A DNA stretch of 64,000 nucleotides from Piscinibacter caeni (GTDB lineage: Bacteria; Pseudomonadota; Gammaproteobacteria; Burkholderiales; Burkholderiaceae_C), in contig KZ836106.1 of assembly GCA_003265685.1 (NCBI GenBank), positions 62,001 to 126,000 of the forward strand, given 5' to 3'. Numbering within the stretch: the stretch's first letter is position 1; each line of letters opens with the position of its first letter. Positions 1-11,639 of this stretch are shown one piece after another. Under the pieces are notes generated by a model that was not told where the DNA came from, made no database searches, and saw only the letters and a list, made by a program, of their open reading frames with translations. Made by a program: the position numbers and the translations under genes.

Positions 1-348
1 ACCGGCGTCAGCGCGATGGAACTCGAGCATTACCCCGGCATGACCGAGAAGGCCATCGAGGCGATGATCGACGAGGCGTTCCGGCGCTTCGACATCCGCG
101 CCGCGCGGGTGATCCACCGGGTCGGGCCGCTCAAGCCGCTCGACCAGATCGTGCTCGTGGCCGTGACCTCGGCGCACCGCGGCGCGGCCTTCCAGGCCTG
201 CGAGTTCCTGATGGACTATCTGAAGACCCAGGCACCGTTCTGGAAGAAGGAGACCACGCCCGAAGGCGCGCGCTGGGTCGACGCCCGCGTGGCCGACGAC
301 GCGGCGCTGGCGCGCTGGGGCATCGAGGCGGGCAACGCGGCGCCATGA
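1..348 (+). CDS. moaE: Molybdopterin synthase catalytic (large) subunit MoaE, 5' end missing
   Basis: MoaE, with MoaD, puts two sulfurs into precursor Z (cPMP) to make molybdopterin in the cytoplasm. The frame is open from base 1, so the true start lies outside the window. About 115 of the usual roughly 150 residues are visible. Family landmarks are LEHYPGM near the visible start, the VIHRVG strand, and the C-terminal PFWKKET segment, whose lysines belong to the active site. The stop overlaps the crcB start by four bases (ATGA), so the two are probably translated together. The ATG at 16 is an internal methionine, not a start. Confidence 0.93.
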   Translation, partial: TGVSAMELEHYPGMTEKAIEAMIDEAFRRFDIRAARVIHRVGPLKPLDQIVLVAVTSAHRGAAFQACEFLMDYLKTQAPFWKKETTPEGARWVDARVADDAALARWGIEAGNAAP

Positions 349-734
349 ACTCGGCCGCGCTCGGCTTGCAGCTGGCCGCGGTGGCGGCCGGCTCGGCCGT
401 CGGTGCGCTGGCCCGCTGGGGCGCCGGGCTGTGGCTGAACGCCCGCTGGGCCGGCTTCCCGCTCGGCACGCTGGCCGTGAACGCCGTCGGCGGCCTGCTG
501 ATCGGCATGGCGCTGGCCTGGTTCGAGCGCAGCCCGAACGAACTGCTGCGGCTGCTGCTGGTCACCGGCTTCCTGGGCGGGCTGACCACCTTCTCGTCGT
601 TCTCCGCCGAGTCGCTGCTGATGTTGCAGCGCGGCCAGTTCGGCCTGGCCGCAGGGCACACGCTGGCCCATGTGCTGGGCGCGCTGGCTTGTGCGGCGCT
701 GGGTTTCGTGGCGGTCGACCGGCTGCTCGGTTGA
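345..734 (+). CDS. crcB: Fluoride-specific ion channel CrcB/Fluc
   Basis: A 129-residue inner-membrane protein that exports fluoride as a dual-topology dimer. Four hydrophobic segments span most of its length. Fluc signatures are visible: an arginine after the first helix (GALARW), GTLAVNAVGG around residues 40-50, and GFLGGLTTFSSFS around residues 75-88, which carries the pore phenylalanines and Na+-site residues. It starts inside the moaE stop codon. No fluoride riboswitch could be recognised, and there is no room for one because the gene is inside an operon. Confidence 0.93.
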   Translation: MNSAALGLQLAAVAAGSAVGALARWGAGLWLNARWAGFPLGTLAVNAVGGLLIGMALAWFERSPNELLRLLLVTGFLGGLTTFSSFSAESLLMLQRGQFGLAAGHTLAHVLGALACAALGFVAVDRLLG

Positions 735-761
735 TCTGAATCACACGCGGCCACGTTCCGG

Positions 762-790
762 CTTGAAATGCCGGCCAGGCCGCCTCAAAT
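762..790 (+). promoter_or_regulatory. Sigma-32 (heat-shock) promoter of clpB
   Basis: A perfect -35 element CTTGAA (762-767) is followed after 15 bases by CCTCAAAT (783-790). This matches 6 of the 7 fixed positions or close of the sigma-32 -10 consensus CCCCATnT, with the third and sixth bases deviating. It ends 22 bases before the clpB ATG. The same CTTGAA element occurs before grpE and dnaK in this window, which supports the call. Confidence 0.72.
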
Positions 791-812
791 CCGACGCAAT
801 CGGAGGTTATCC

Positions 813-3404
<2,592 letters not shown>

Positions 3405-3428
3405 GCACCCGCGGCGGCCGGCGGCGGT

Positions 3429-4760
3429 TCAGGCCGCCGGTTCGTCGAACAGCGCGTCCATACGCTGGACCTGCAGCCGCGCCAGCGTCAGGTTGGCGTG
3501 GCTCTTGTCCAGCACGGCGTGCAGCGCCAGGCCCGGGTGTTTGGGCACGGCGCGCAGCAGCAGGTGGTGCGCTCCGAGCGTGATCGCCGCGTCGGGCAGG
3601 GCATGGCCCAGGCCGAGCTGCCGGCAGGCGGCGCTGATCGAGGCGAGCAGCTCGGTGCCGGCGGCCGCCAGGTCGGCCGGGCCCGGGCTCGCACCGGCGT
3701 GCGCCACCGGCCGGCCGCTCGACAGCTCGAGCACGCAGACGCTCACCATGCCGGTCAGTTCGCTCAGCTGGTGCACGTAGCGGTCCAGCAGGCCCGAGGC
3801 GGTGGCACGCGCCTGCGCCTGCGCCTTGGTGGTGGGCACTTCCGGCATCGGCCGCATCTCCAGCGGCATCGGCATGGTCGGCGCCATGGCCCGCTCGGTC
3901 ATCGGCGGCGGGGCGCCGCGCACCGGCATGACCGGCTCTTCCGAGATGCGCGGGAAGCGGCTGCCCGCCGCGGGTGCGGCCGCGGCCCGGGCCGGCGCCG
4001 GCGACTGCTCGCGGATGCGCGCCCAGGTGCCGTTGATGAAACTCCAGGCGTCGGCCGGGCGCGTCACCAGCGGGGTGGTACGCACCTCGACCCGGGTGTC
4101 ACGGCCCAGCTCGGCGCCCTGGCTGGACACCGCCGCGGCGCCGGCCAGCGGCAGCAGCAGCAGGTGGCGGTTGTGCCAGGTGCCGCCCAGCATGTCGTCG
4201 CGCAGCGGCTTGAAGGCGGCCTCGAGCGCATGCGTGGGCAGGTCGCCGACCATCACCACGCCGAGGCGGCTGAAGGCGAGCAGCGTGCGCGCCAGGCCGT
4301 GGCGCGCCACCGTGTCGGCATCCGCCTCGGTCGAGTACATGCGCAGCGCCGAGCCGTCGGCGGTGGGCAGCTCGACGTATTCCAGCGTTGCCAGCGGCGT
4401 GCCGTAGCCCTGGCGGCGGATGAACAGCTTCTGCACCGAGCGCTTGCTTGCCGCGGCAATGCCGGCCAGCAGCTTGCGCGACGAGGTCGTGCCGATGTCG
4501 TGCACCGCGATGAACTCGGGGTTCAGGTGCTCGAACTGCTGCTGCAGCGCCTCCGGCGGCGCGCAGGAGACGAACAGCTCGCGCTCGTTGTTGCCGACCT
4601 GGCGGCCGATGTCACGCTGCCCGAGGGACTCGAGTTCCTCCGGGCGCATGATCTGCGTGGCCAGCGCGGTCTGTGCCCGCGTGGCCTGCCAGGCTTCCGG
4701 CGTGTCCGGGCTGCCGGCGTCGCTGCCGATCCACGGGCTGCCGGGGGGGCTGCTGCTCAT
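3429..4760 (-). CDS. Unknown protein with C-terminal roadblock/LC7-like region
   Basis: 443 residues, not recognised with confidence. The N-terminal half is soluble and mixed alpha/beta. Residues about 240-310 form a low-complexity Pro/Ala/Met linker. The last 130 residues (from [12 protein letters not shown]) alternate short helices and strands like roadblock/LC7 domains, which are small GTPase regulators and polarity scaffolds. No signal peptide or membrane segment is visible. The start at 4760 is preceded by GGAGAC. The frame is open far upstream, but that stretch is low-quality Arg/Pro/Ala sequence. It converges with clpB and diverges from nadB. The domain call is inference from pattern only. 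Confidence 0.7.
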   Translation of the reverse strand: MSSSPPGSPWIGSDAGSPDTPEAWQATRAQTALATQIMRPEELESLGQRDIGRQVGNNERELFVSCAPPEALQQQFEHLNPEFIAVHDIGTTSSRKLLAGIAAASKRSVQKLFIRRQGYGTPLATLEYVELPTADGSALRMYSTEADADTVARHGLARTLLAFSRLGVVMVGDLPTHALEAAFKPLRDDMLGGTWHNRHLLLLPLAGAAAVSSQGAELGRDTRVEVRTTPLVTRPADAWSFINGTWARIREQSPAPARAAAAPAAGSRFPRISEEPVMPVRGAPPPMTERAMAPTMPMPLEMRPMPEVPTTKAQAQARATASGLLDRYVHQLSELTGMVSVCVLELSSGRPVAHAGASPGPADLAAAGTELLASISAACRQLGLGHALPDAAITLGAHHLLLRAVPKHPGLALHAVLDKSHANLTLARLQVQRMDALFDEPAA

Positions 4761-4904
4761 CGTGGTCTCCGTCTCCAAACCTGCGCCCGACCCAGTGTAA
4801 GCGGCCGGCGCGCCGCCGATCGTCGCCGGCACGCTGCATTTGGCGTGCATTTCCCCGTTTCGGACCCGGCGCCACGGCCACCCGGCCCCGCCATGGTGCG
4901 TCGA

Positions 4905-4910
4905 TAGAAT
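4905..4910 (+). promoter_or_regulatory. Possible sigma-70 -10 box of nadB
   Basis: TAGAAT lies 26 bases before the nadB ATG in an otherwise GC-rich 176-base divergent intergenic region. No convincing -35 element is visible 16-18 bases upstream, so this is a weak call. Confidence 0.3.
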
Positions 4911-4936
4911 GGCCTGTTTCGCCGACCGATCCAGCC

Positions 4937-6571
4937 ATGAACCGACCTGCCGACACCTCCTCCGAGCCCGTGGTGATCGTCGGCGCCGGGCTGGCCGGGC
5001 TGACCGTCGCGCTGCACCTGGCGAAGACCCTGCCGGTGGTGGTGCTGGCCAAGCGCCAGCTCGACGAGGGCGCGACGGCCTGGGCGCAGGGCGGCATCGT
5101 CGGCGTGCTGGGCAGCGACGACAGCATCGAATCGCACGTGCGCGACACCCAGGAGGCCGGCGCCGGGCTGGTGGACGAGGACACCGCGCGCTACATCGCG
5201 CGCCACAGCGCCGAGGCGGTGGCCTGGCTGGTGGAGCGCGGCGTGCCGTTCTCGGCCGACCCGGAAGGCCCGCTCGGCCTGCACCTGACACGCGAGGGCG
5301 GCCATGCGGTGCGCCGCATCGCGCACGCGGCGGACGCCACCGGCAAGGCGATCCACGACGTGCTGCTCGCCGAGGTGAGGCGGCACCCGAACATCACGCT
5401 GCGCGAGCGCTGGATGGCGCTGGACCTGATCACCTCGCGCCACCTGCGGCGCGAGGAGTCGCCGCGCTGCTACGGCATCTACGCGCTGGACATCGACCGC
5501 CAGCGCGTCGAGACGCTGCCGGCGCGCGCCGTGGTGCTGGCCACCGGCGGCGCCGGCAAGGTGTACCGCTACACGACCAACCCGGACACCTCCACCGGCG
5601 ACGGCATCGCGATGGCCTGGCGCGCCGGCTGCCGGGTGGCGAACATGGAGTTCGTGCAGTTCCACCCGACCTGCCTGTACCACCCGCAGGAGCGCAACTT
5701 CCTGATCACCGAGGCGCTGCGCGGCGAGGGCGGGCAGCTCAAGCTGCCGGACGGAACGCGCTTCATGCCGAACCACGACGCGCGTGGCGAGCTCGCGCCG
5801 CGCGACATCGTGGCCCGGGCGATCGACTTCGAGATGAAGAAGCACGGCCTGGACTACGTGCTGCTGGACGCGACCCACCTCGGCGCCGCGTTCCTGAAGG
5901 AGCATTTCCCGACCATCCACTCGCGCTGCCTGCAGCTCGGCATCGACATCACGAGCCAGCCGATCCCGGTGGTGCCGGCGGCGCACTACACCTGCGGCGG
6001 CGTGGTCACCGACCTGAGCGGGCGCAGCGACGTGCCCGGCCTGTACGCCGTCGGCGAGACCACCTACACCGGACTGCATGGCGCCAACCGGCTGGCCAGC
6101 AACTCGCTGTTGGAGTGCGTGGTGCTCGGGCGCAGCTGCGCCGACGACATCCTGGCGCGGCCGCCGGCCGACGATCCGCTGCTGCCGCCCTGGGACGAGA
6201 GCCAGGTCGAGAACGCCGACGAGCAGGTCGTCATCGCGCACAACTGGGACGAGCTGCGCCTGCTGATGTGGAACTACGTCGGCATCGTGCGCACCACCAA
6301 GCGGCTGGAGCGGGCGCTGCACCGCATCAAGCTGCTGAAGACCGAGATCGACGACTACTACGCCAACTTCCGCGTCAACCGCGACCTGCTCGAGCTGCGC
6401 AACCTGGTCGACTGCGCCGAGCTGATCGTGCGCTCGGCGCTGATGCGCCAGGAAAGCCGCGGCCTGCACTACAGCCGCGACTTCCCGAACACGCTGCCGG
6501 TGAGCTTTCCCACCGTGCTGGTGCGGCGCGCCCGCAGCCGCAAGGACAAGGTCTACGGCCTTTCCGGGTAA
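4937..6571 (+). CDS. nadB: L-aspartate oxidase
   Basis: 544 residues, close to the 540 of E. coli NadB. It oxidises L-aspartate to iminoaspartate, which NadA uses for quinolinate in de novo NAD synthesis. The N-terminal FAD fold has [11 protein letters not shown] (about 12-22). The substrate region has TREGGHA, the FAD/active-site helix GGAGKVY, the HPT motif in [11 protein letters not shown], and the C-terminal [13 protein letters not shown], all typical of the succinate dehydrogenase/NadB flavoprotein family. The nadA and nadC partners are not adjacent. The start at 4937 is the first Met before the FAD motif. The longer upstream frame is non-coding in composition. Confidence 0.97.
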   Translation: MNRPADTSSEPVVIVGAGLAGLTVALHLAKTLPVVVLAKRQLDEGATAWAQGGIVGVLGSDDSIESHVRDTQEAGAGLVDEDTARYIARHSAEAVAWLVERGVPFSADPEGPLGLHLTREGGHAVRRIAHAADATGKAIHDVLLAEVRRHPNITLRERWMALDLITSRHLRREESPRCYGIYALDIDRQRVETLPARAVVLATGGAGKVYRYTTNPDTSTGDGIAMAWRAGCRVANMEFVQFHPTCLYHPQERNFLITEALRGEGGQLKLPDGTRFMPNHDARGELAPRDIVARAIDFEMKKHGLDYVLLDATHLGAAFLKEHFPTIHSRCLQLGIDITSQPIPVVPAAHYTCGGVVTDLSGRSDVPGLYAVGETTYTGLHGANRLASNSLLECVVLGRSCADDILARPPADDPLLPPWDESQVENADEQVVIAHNWDELRLLMWNYVGIVRTTKRLERALHRIKLLKTEIDDYYANFRVNRDLLELRNLVDCAELIVRSALMRQESRGLHYSRDFPNTLPVSFPTVLVRRARSRKDKVYGLSG

Positions 6572-6589
6572 GCCGCGGCTGAACCGGGG

Positions 6590-6673
6590 TATACTCGCGG
6601 GCTTTTCCTGCCACACCTGCGAATAGACGCTGCGGGGTGGCTTCCAAACCCCTTGGAAACCCGAAGGAGATCC
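6590..6673 (+). promoter_or_regulatory. Promoter and leader of the rpsF operon
   Basis: An extended -10 box, GGGG followed by TATACT (6590-6595), precedes the ribosomal operon without a clear -35. The leader contains a perfect hairpin, TTCCAA (6642-6647) and TTGGAA (6653-6658) with a five-base ACCCC loop. A CCG triplet (6661-6663) and the Shine-Dalgarno AAGGAG follow immediately. The S6:S18 complex is known to repress rpsF by binding a leader hairpin next to a CCG bulge, so this may be that site. The pairing on the outer side is not obvious. Confidence 0.45.
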
Positions 6674-7036
6674 ATGCGTCACTACGAAATCGTCATGCTG
6701 ATCCATCCGGATCAGAGCGAGCAGGTTCCGGCCATGCTGGAGCGCTACAAGGGCATCGTCACCGCCGGCGGCGGCAAGGTGCACCGGGTGGAGGACTGGG
6801 GCCGGCGCCAGCTGGCCTACATGATCCAGAAGCTCGCCAAGGCGCACTACCTGTGCATCAACATCGAGTGCGGCAAGGCCGTCCTCGACGAGCTGGAAAC
6901 CGCCTTCCGCTTCAACGACGCGGTGCTGCGCCACCTGACCGTCGTGAAGGCGCAGGCCGAGACCACGCCCTCGGTGATGATGAAGATGGTCGAGAAGGAA
7001 GAGGCCCGCAAGGCGCCGCAGGAGTCGGCGGCCTGA
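6674..7036 (+). CDS. rpsF: Ribosomal protein bS6
   Basis: 120 residues of the small-subunit platform protein S6, which binds 16S rRNA together with S18. It begins [17 protein letters not shown] and contains [11 protein letters not shown], both S6 hallmarks. The C-terminal tail is short and charged. AAGGAG lies seven bases before the ATG. It is the first gene of rpsF-priB-rpsR-rplI. Its TGA overlaps the apparent CTG start of priB. Confidence 0.97.
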   Translation: MRHYEIVMLIHPDQSEQVPAMLERYKGIVTAGGGKVHRVEDWGRRQLAYMIQKLAKAHYLCINIECGKAVLDELETAFRFNDAVLRHLTVVKAQAETTPSVMMKMVEKEEARKAPQESAA

Positions 7037-7317
7037 ACCGGCTGCTGCTGACGGCCACGCTGGTCGAACGCGCCGCACTGCGCTACACCCCCGCCGGACT
7101 GCCCGCCCTGGATCTCGTGCTCCGGCACGAATCCGAAGTGACGCAGGACGGCCAGCCTCGCAAGGTGTCTCTCGACATCAAGGCGCGGGCGATCGGGATG
7201 GAGATCACGCAGCGGCTCGCCGGCCTGGACCTCGGAAGCGAACACGGCTTCGCCGGCTTCCTCGGTTCGCAGCGCAACGGCCGCGGCATCGTCTTCCACG
7301 TCATCGAACTCGATTGA
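7033..7317 (+). CDS. priB: Primosomal replication protein N (PriB), apparent CTG start
   Basis: 94 residues forming one OB-fold single-strand DNA-binding domain used in PriA-dependent replication restart. The sequence is PriB-like throughout: [23 protein letters not shown] at the start, and [19 protein letters not shown] near the end. The only plausible start in frame is CTG at 7033-7035, overlapping the rpsF stop (CTGA). AGGAG at 7020-7024 sits eight bases upstream, ideal spacing. The upstream frame has no ATG, GTG or TTG nearby and reads as non-coding. Position between rpsF and rpsR is the conserved beta/gamma-proteobacterial arrangement. Confidence 0.9.
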   Translation: MNRLLLTATLVERAALRYTPAGLPALDLVLRHESEVTQDGQPRKVSLDIKARAIGMEITQRLAGLDLGSEHGFAGFLGSQRNGRGIVFHVIELD

Positions 7318-7341
7318 ACTGATTTCTGAAAGAGGTACACC

Positions 7342-7632
7342 ATGCCCCCGCCCCGTGGTAAAGGCCGTTTCGGCAAGGATCGCAAGCCCAAGCGCAACCA
7401 GCAGTCGCTGCTCTTCCGCCGCAAGCGGTTCTGCCGCTTCACCGTCACTGGCGTGAAGGAGATCGACTACAAGGACATCGACACCTTGCGCGATTTCATC
7501 AGCGAGAACGGCAAGATCACGCCTGCCCGCCTGACCGGCACGCGCGCGTTCTTCCAGCGCCAGCTGACCAACTGCATCAAGCGCGCGCGTTTCCTGGCCC
7601 TGCTGCCGTACAGCGACCAGCACAAGGTCTAA
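7342..7632 (+). CDS. rpsR: Ribosomal protein bS18
   Basis: 96 residues. S18 pairs with S6 on the 30S platform. The basic N-terminus, RKRFCRFT, the [18 protein letters not shown] core and [17 protein letters not shown] are diagnostic. AGAGG precedes the ATG at 7342. It is 24 bases from priB and 12 bases before rplI, in one operon. Confidence 0.98.
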   Translation: MPPPRGKGRFGKDRKPKRNQQSLLFRRKRFCRFTVTGVKEIDYKDIDTLRDFISENGKITPARLTGTRAFFQRQLTNCIKRARFLALLPYSDQHKV

Positions 7633-7644
7633 GGAGCCGACACC

Positions 7645-8097
7645 ATGCAAGTGATCCTGCTCGAGAAGGTGCACAACCTCGGCAACCTCGGCGACGTCGT
7701 CAAGGTCAAGGACGGTTATGCCCGCAACTTCCTGATCCCGACCAAGGCGGCGCGCCGCGCCACCGAGGCCGCGATCAAGGAATTCGAAGCCAAGCGCGCC
7801 GAACTGGAGAAGTCCGCCGCCGACAAGCTCGCCGCCGCGCAGGCGCTGGGCGAGAAGCTCAACGGCCGCACCGTGCACATCACGCAGAAGGCCGGCGTGG
7901 ACGGCCGCCTGTTCGGCTCGGTGACCAACTTCGACATCGCCGAGGCGCTGAACCGCATCGACTTCAAGGTGCAGAAGTCGCAGATCCGCCTGCCCAACGG
8001 CCCGCTGAAGCATGTTGGCGAGCACACGGTCGGCGTGGTGCCGCACAGCGACGTGGCCGTCGAGGTCAAGGTGGTCGTGGTCGGAGAGACCGACTGA
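7645..8097 (+). CDS. rplI: Ribosomal protein bL9
   Basis: 150 residues, the usual length. The N-terminal rRNA-binding domain starts [29 protein letters not shown] in E. coli-like fashion. A long charged linker helix (about 45-75) leads to the C-terminal domain containing [14 protein letters not shown] precedes the ATG. It is the last gene of the rpsF operon and is followed by a strong hairpin terminator. Confidence 0.98.
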   Translation: MQVILLEKVHNLGNLGDVVKVKDGYARNFLIPTKAARRATEAAIKEFEAKRAELEKSAADKLAAAQALGEKLNGRTVHITQKAGVDGRLFGSVTNFDIAEALNRIDFKVQKSQIRLPNGPLKHVGEHTVGVVPHSDVAVEVKVVVVGETD

Positions 8098-8121
8098 GGC
8101 CGTCGACCGCGACGCGCGAAC

Positions 8122-8150
8122 GGGGCCGGCCATGCCGGCCCCTTCTCTTT
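8122..8150 (+). terminator. Rho-independent terminator of the rpsF-rplI operon
   Basis: A perfect nine-base-pair stem, GGGGCCGGC (8122-8130) and GCCGGCCCC (8134-8142), has a CAT loop and is followed by TTCTCTTT. It lies 25 bases after rplI and before dnaB. Confidence 0.85.
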
Positions 8151-8236
8151 GGGGGCGCCGGTTTTCAACAGCTGACCCCCGAATTTCCACAGGCTTGCGC
8201 ACAGGCGATCCGGTTCGTGCGCCCTATGATCTCGTG

Positions 8237-9658
8237 ATGTCCGCAGTGTTCTCCTCCAGCGCGTCGAACGACGTGCGGACCGACGACGACGTCGCCCGCC
8301 TGCGCATCCCGCCCCACTCGATCGAGGCCGAGCAGAGCGTGCTCGGCGGCCTGCTGATCGACAACAGCGCCTGGGACCGCGCGGGCGACCTGCTCACCGA
8401 GAGCGACTTCTACCGCTACGAGCACCGGCTGATCTACCAGGCGATCGGCGGCCTGGTCAATGCCACCCGGCCGGCCGACGTGATCACCGTCTACGAGCAG
8501 CTGCAGAGCCTGGGCAAGGCCGAGGAGTGCGGCGGGCTCACCTACCTGAACGCGCTCGCGCAGAGCGTGCCGAGCGCGGCCAACCTGCGCCGCTACGCGG
8601 AGATCGTGCGCGAGCGCGCGGTGCTGCGCAAGCTCGTCGCCACCGCCGACGAGATCGCCACCAACGCCTTCAATCCGCAGGGTCGCGCCGTCTCGGAGAT
8701 CCTCGACGAGGCCGAGGGCAAGATCTTCCGCATCGGCGAGGAGGGCTCACGCTCGAAGCAGGGCTTCCAGAGCATGGACCAGCTGGTCGTGCAGCTGATC
8801 GACCGCGTCAACGAGCTGCACGAGAACGGTGCGGAGGAAGTGACCGGCGTGCGCACCGGCTTCTACGACCTCGATCGCATGACCGCCGGCCTGCAGCCGG
8901 GCGACCTGATCATCCTCGCGGCGCGCCCGTCGATGGGCAAGACCGCGTTCGCGCTGAACATCGGCGAGCACGTGGCCGTCAACGAGGGCCTGCCGGTGGT
9001 GGTGTTCTCGATGGAAATGGGCGCGGCGCAGCTGGCACTGCGCATGGTGGGCTCGCTCGGCCGCATCGACCAGCAGCACCTGCGCACCGGCGCGCTGCGC
9101 GACGACGAATGGAGCCGGCTGTCGGAGGCGGTCGAGAAGCTCGGCAAGGTCAGCCTCTACATCGACGAGAGCCCGGCCCTGACGCCCAGCGAGGTGCGCG
9201 CCCGGGCGCGCCGCCAGGCGCGGCAATGCGGCCAGCTCGGCCTGATCATCGTCGACTACCTGCAGCTGATGAGCGGCAGCGGCGGCACCAGCGACGAGAA
9301 CCGCGCCACCGTGATCGGCGAGATCTCGCGCGGGCTCAAGTCGCTGGCCAAGGAGCTGAAGTGCCCGGTGATCGCGCTCTCGCAGCTCAACCGCAGCGTC
9401 GAGACCCGCACCGACAAGCGCCCGATGATGAGCGACCTGCGCGAGTCCGGCGCCATCGAGCAGGACGCGGACGTCATCATGTTCATCTACCGCGACGAGT
9501 ACTACACCAAGGAAGCCTGCAAGGAGCCGGGCGTCGCGGAGATCATCATCGGCAAGCAGCGCAACGGGCCGACCGGCACCTGCAAGCTGACCTTCCTGAA
9601 GCCGCTGACCAAGTTCGACAACCTGGCCCCGGGCAGCGTCGGCAGCGACGACTACTGA
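8237..9658 (+). CDS. dnaB: Replicative DNA helicase DnaB
   Basis: 473 residues, against 471 in E. coli. Hexameric 5'-3' helicase of the replication fork. The N-terminal primase-interaction domain (about 25-130) begins with the typical RIPPHSIEAEQSVLGGLL. The RecA-like C-terminal domain has Walker A ARPSMGKT (Lys235), the DYLQLM Walker B strand near 345, and SQLNRSVE followed by DLRESGAIEQDADV. No intein is present. The start at 8237 is chosen because upstream codons read through the terminator region. Confidence 0.98.
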   Translation: MSAVFSSSASNDVRTDDDVARLRIPPHSIEAEQSVLGGLLIDNSAWDRAGDLLTESDFYRYEHRLIYQAIGGLVNATRPADVITVYEQLQSLGKAEECGGLTYLNALAQSVPSAANLRRYAEIVRERAVLRKLVATADEIATNAFNPQGRAVSEILDEAEGKIFRIGEEGSRSKQGFQSMDQLVVQLIDRVNELHENGAEEVTGVRTGFYDLDRMTAGLQPGDLIILAARPSMGKTAFALNIGEHVAVNEGLPVVVFSMEMGAAQLALRMVGSLGRIDQQHLRTGALRDDEWSRLSEAVEKLGKVSLYIDESPALTPSEVRARARRQARQCGQLGLIIVDYLQLMSGSGGTSDENRATVIGEISRGLKSLAKELKCPVIALSQLNRSVETRTDKRPMMSDLRESGAIEQDADVIMFIYRDEYYTKEACKEPGVAEIIIGKQRNGPTGTCKLTFLKPLTKFDNLAPGSVGSDDY

Positions 9659-9667
9659 TCCACTTCG

Positions 9668-10621
9668 CTACGCGCGGCGCAGCCGCGTGGCGAGCCGGTC
9701 GGGCGCGTCCTGCGCCCCGTGGCGCGCGAGCTGCGAATGGGCCGCTGCGCGGAACTCCGACGGCGTGCGCCCGGTGTGCTTGCGGAAGAAGCGACCGAAG
9801 TAGGCCTCGTCGGCAAAGCCCAGCCAGCCGGCGATCTGCTTGATCGTCAGCGCCGAGTAGACGAGTTCCCGTTCGGCCTCGTGCACGGTGCGCGCGTTGA
9901 CGACATCCAGCGCCGAGACCCCCAGCAGCGCGCGGCACAGGCGCGAGAGCTGGCCGGCGCTGACGCCGAGTGCCTGCGCGTACTGCTCGACCGACCAGCG
10001 CGCGCGGAAGTTCGCATCCACCAGCGCGCGGAAGCGCTCCACCTGCGCCGAGCGGCGCGTGCGGCCCGCATCGGCCGCGTCGCCCTCGGCCGCCCGCATC
10101 GCCGCGATGCGCGCGATCTGCACGAACACCGCCATCAGCAGCGCTGCGCCGGCGCCGGCGCCGCCGCCATGCTGGATGTGCGATTCGCGCCGGATCGCCT
10201 CGAACAGCGGCAGCAGCGCCTCGGCCTGGCGCGGCGCGCCCGAGGCGTCGATCACCGCGGCGCGGCGGATCACCGGCAGCAGTTCCGGTGCCCCCACGGC
10301 GGCGAGCGACTCGAGCGGCCGCTGCGCCGCCGTCACCACCGGCCCGTCGATCTCGGGCCGGAAGCGGAAGCCATGCACATGCTGCGCCGGCACGACGATC
10401 AGGGCGGGCGCGTCGGCCTGCCACTGCCGGCCGTCGACGAACACCTCGCCGCCGCCGACGGTGACGTAGAGCACCTGCACCAGGCCCTCGTGCACGTGCG
10501 GCGCGATGTCGTAGTGGTACAGCGACGAGCGTTCGTGGATCTGCTCGATGTGCACCCGCTCGAGCCAGCCGGAGCCGGCTTCGTCACCGTAGAGCGCGTA
10601 GTTCGGGATGGTCGTCGGCAT
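9668..10621 (-). CDS. AraC-family regulator with HpaA-like cupin N-terminus
   Basis: 317 residues. The N-terminus IPNYALYGDE and the cupin-like stretch VHEGLVQVLYVTVGGGEV are typical of HpaA/PobR-type AraC regulators that sense aromatic carboxylates such as 4-hydroxyphenylacetate or 4-hydroxybenzoate. The C-terminal 100 residues hold two helix-turn-helix motifs, WSVEQYAQALGVSAGQLSRL and LTIKQIAGWLGFADEAYFGRFF. It diverges from the SDR-flavoprotein operon at 10737 and probably activates it. The effector is unknown. The stop lies 10 bases from the dnaB stop, convergent. Confidence 0.88.
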   Translation of the reverse strand: MPTTIPNYALYGDEAGSGWLERVHIEQIHERSSLYHYDIAPHVHEGLVQVLYVTVGGGEVFVDGRQWQADAPALIVVPAQHVHGFRFRPEIDGPVVTAAQRPLESLAAVGAPELLPVIRRAAVIDASGAPRQAEALLPLFEAIRRESHIQHGGGAGAGAALLMAVFVQIARIAAMRAAEGDAADAGRTRRSAQVERFRALVDANFRARWSVEQYAQALGVSAGQLSRLCRALLGVSALDVVNARTVHEAERELVYSALTIKQIAGWLGFADEAYFGRFFRKHTGRTPSEFRAAAHSQLARHGAQDAPDRLATRLRRA

Positions 10622-10642
10622 GCGGGTTTCCCCTCGAAGCCA

Positions 10643-10676
10643 TGCACGAATTGTCCGGGCCCGTGCACTGTTTGTC
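10643..10676. promoter_or_regulatory. Candidate AraC-type operator region between regulator and SDR operon
   Basis: Two TTGTC direct repeats (10651-10655 and 10672-10676) lie 21 bases apart, two helical turns, as for AraC-family half-sites. Overlapping them is an inverted repeat TGCACG (10643-10648) and CGTGCA (10662-10667). The region is the 115-base gap between divergent genes. Function is inferred from position and spacing. Confidence 0.4.
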
Positions 10677-10736
10677 GATTGGCCCGGCGGGCCGGGTTTC
10701 CTACGATGCCGCACAAGATCACCGAGGAGACAAGAC

Positions 10737-11639
10737 GTGCCGCGCACACCCCCCGCCCCACCGGGCCAGCCCGAATCGTCGGGTGCCCTTGACGCCCATT
10801 GGCTGGGCCTGGCCGGCCGCGTCTGCGTGGTGAGCGGTGCGGCCAGCGGCATCGGCCGTGCCGTCGCCGAAGCCCTCGCGGACGCCGGTGCCGCCGTGGC
10901 GCTGCTGGACCAGAACGAGGTCGCGTTGCAGGCCGTGGCCGACACCCTGCGGGCGCGCGCTGCCGCGGTGTGCGCCGTGGCCTGCGACATCAGCGACGAG
11001 GCGGCCGTGCACGCCGCCGCCGCGCGGGTGCGCGCCGAGCTCGGGCCGGTGCAGGGCCTGGTCAACAACGCGGGGCTGCTGCGCGCCGGCGCGCTCGACG
11101 AGGTCCCGCTCGAGGCCTGGAACCGCGTGCTCGCGGTCAACCTCACCGGCCACCTGCTGTGCAGCCGCGCCTTCGGGCGCGACATGCTGGCGCGCGGGCA
11201 GGGCAGCATCGTGCACATCGCCTCGGTCGCCGCACTGCACCCGCAGACGCGCAGCGGCGCCTACAGCGCGAGCAAGGCCGGCGTGCTGTTGATGAGCAAG
11301 CAGCTGGCCGCCGAGTGGGGCCCGCGCGGCGTACGCAGCAATGCGGTCTGCCCCGGGATGATCCGCACTCCGCTGTCGGCCCGCTTCTACGAGGAGCCCG
11401 GCTTCGAGGCCCGGCGTGCCGCGGTGACGGCGAGCCGGCGTGTCGGCGAACCGCGGGACATCGCCGAGCCGGTGCTGTTCCTGCTCAGCGCGCGCGCCGG
11501 GTATGTCAACGGCACCGAGCTGGTGGTCGACGGCGGGCTCGACTGCATGCTGATGGACATGGTGCCGCGGCCCGGCTTCAACGACCCGGCGGCCGCGGCC
11601 GCCCCCGACACGAAGGAGCGCGACCATGCGCAGGCATGA
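10737..11639 (+). CDS. Short-chain dehydrogenase/reductase (SDR)
   Basis: 300 residues; a classical NAD(P)-dependent SDR. The glycine motif GAASGIGRA is near residue 35, NNAG near 107, the catalytic Ser in HIASVAA, and the YSASK motif near 180. The GTG start at 10737 has GAGGAG eight bases upstream. The N-terminal 25 residues before the Rossmann strand are an extra Pro-rich tail. The end overlaps the flavoprotein gene at 11626 by 14 bases, so they are co-translated. It likely oxidises a ring hydroxyl to a ketone, the step before a KstD-like dehydrogenation. The substrate is unknown. Confidence 0.88.
   Translation: MPRTPPAPPGQPESSGALDAHWLGLAGRVCVVSGAASGIGRAVAEALADAGAAVALLDQNEVALQAVADTLRARAAAVCAVACDISDEAAVHAAAARVRAELGPVQGLVNNAGLLRAGALDEVPLEAWNRVLAVNLTGHLLCSRAFGRDMLARGQGSIVHIASVAALHPQTRSGAYSASKAGVLLMSKQLAAEWGPRGVRSNAVCPGMIRTPLSARFYEEPGFEARRAAVTASRRVGEPRDIAEPVLFLLSARAGYVNGTELVVDGGLDCMLMDMVPRPGFNDPAAAAAPDTKERDHAQA

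Noticed and set aside
4757-7078. 773-residue open frame antisense to nadB and rpsF
   Set aside because: It crosses two certain genes and a promoter region and has no recognisable fold.
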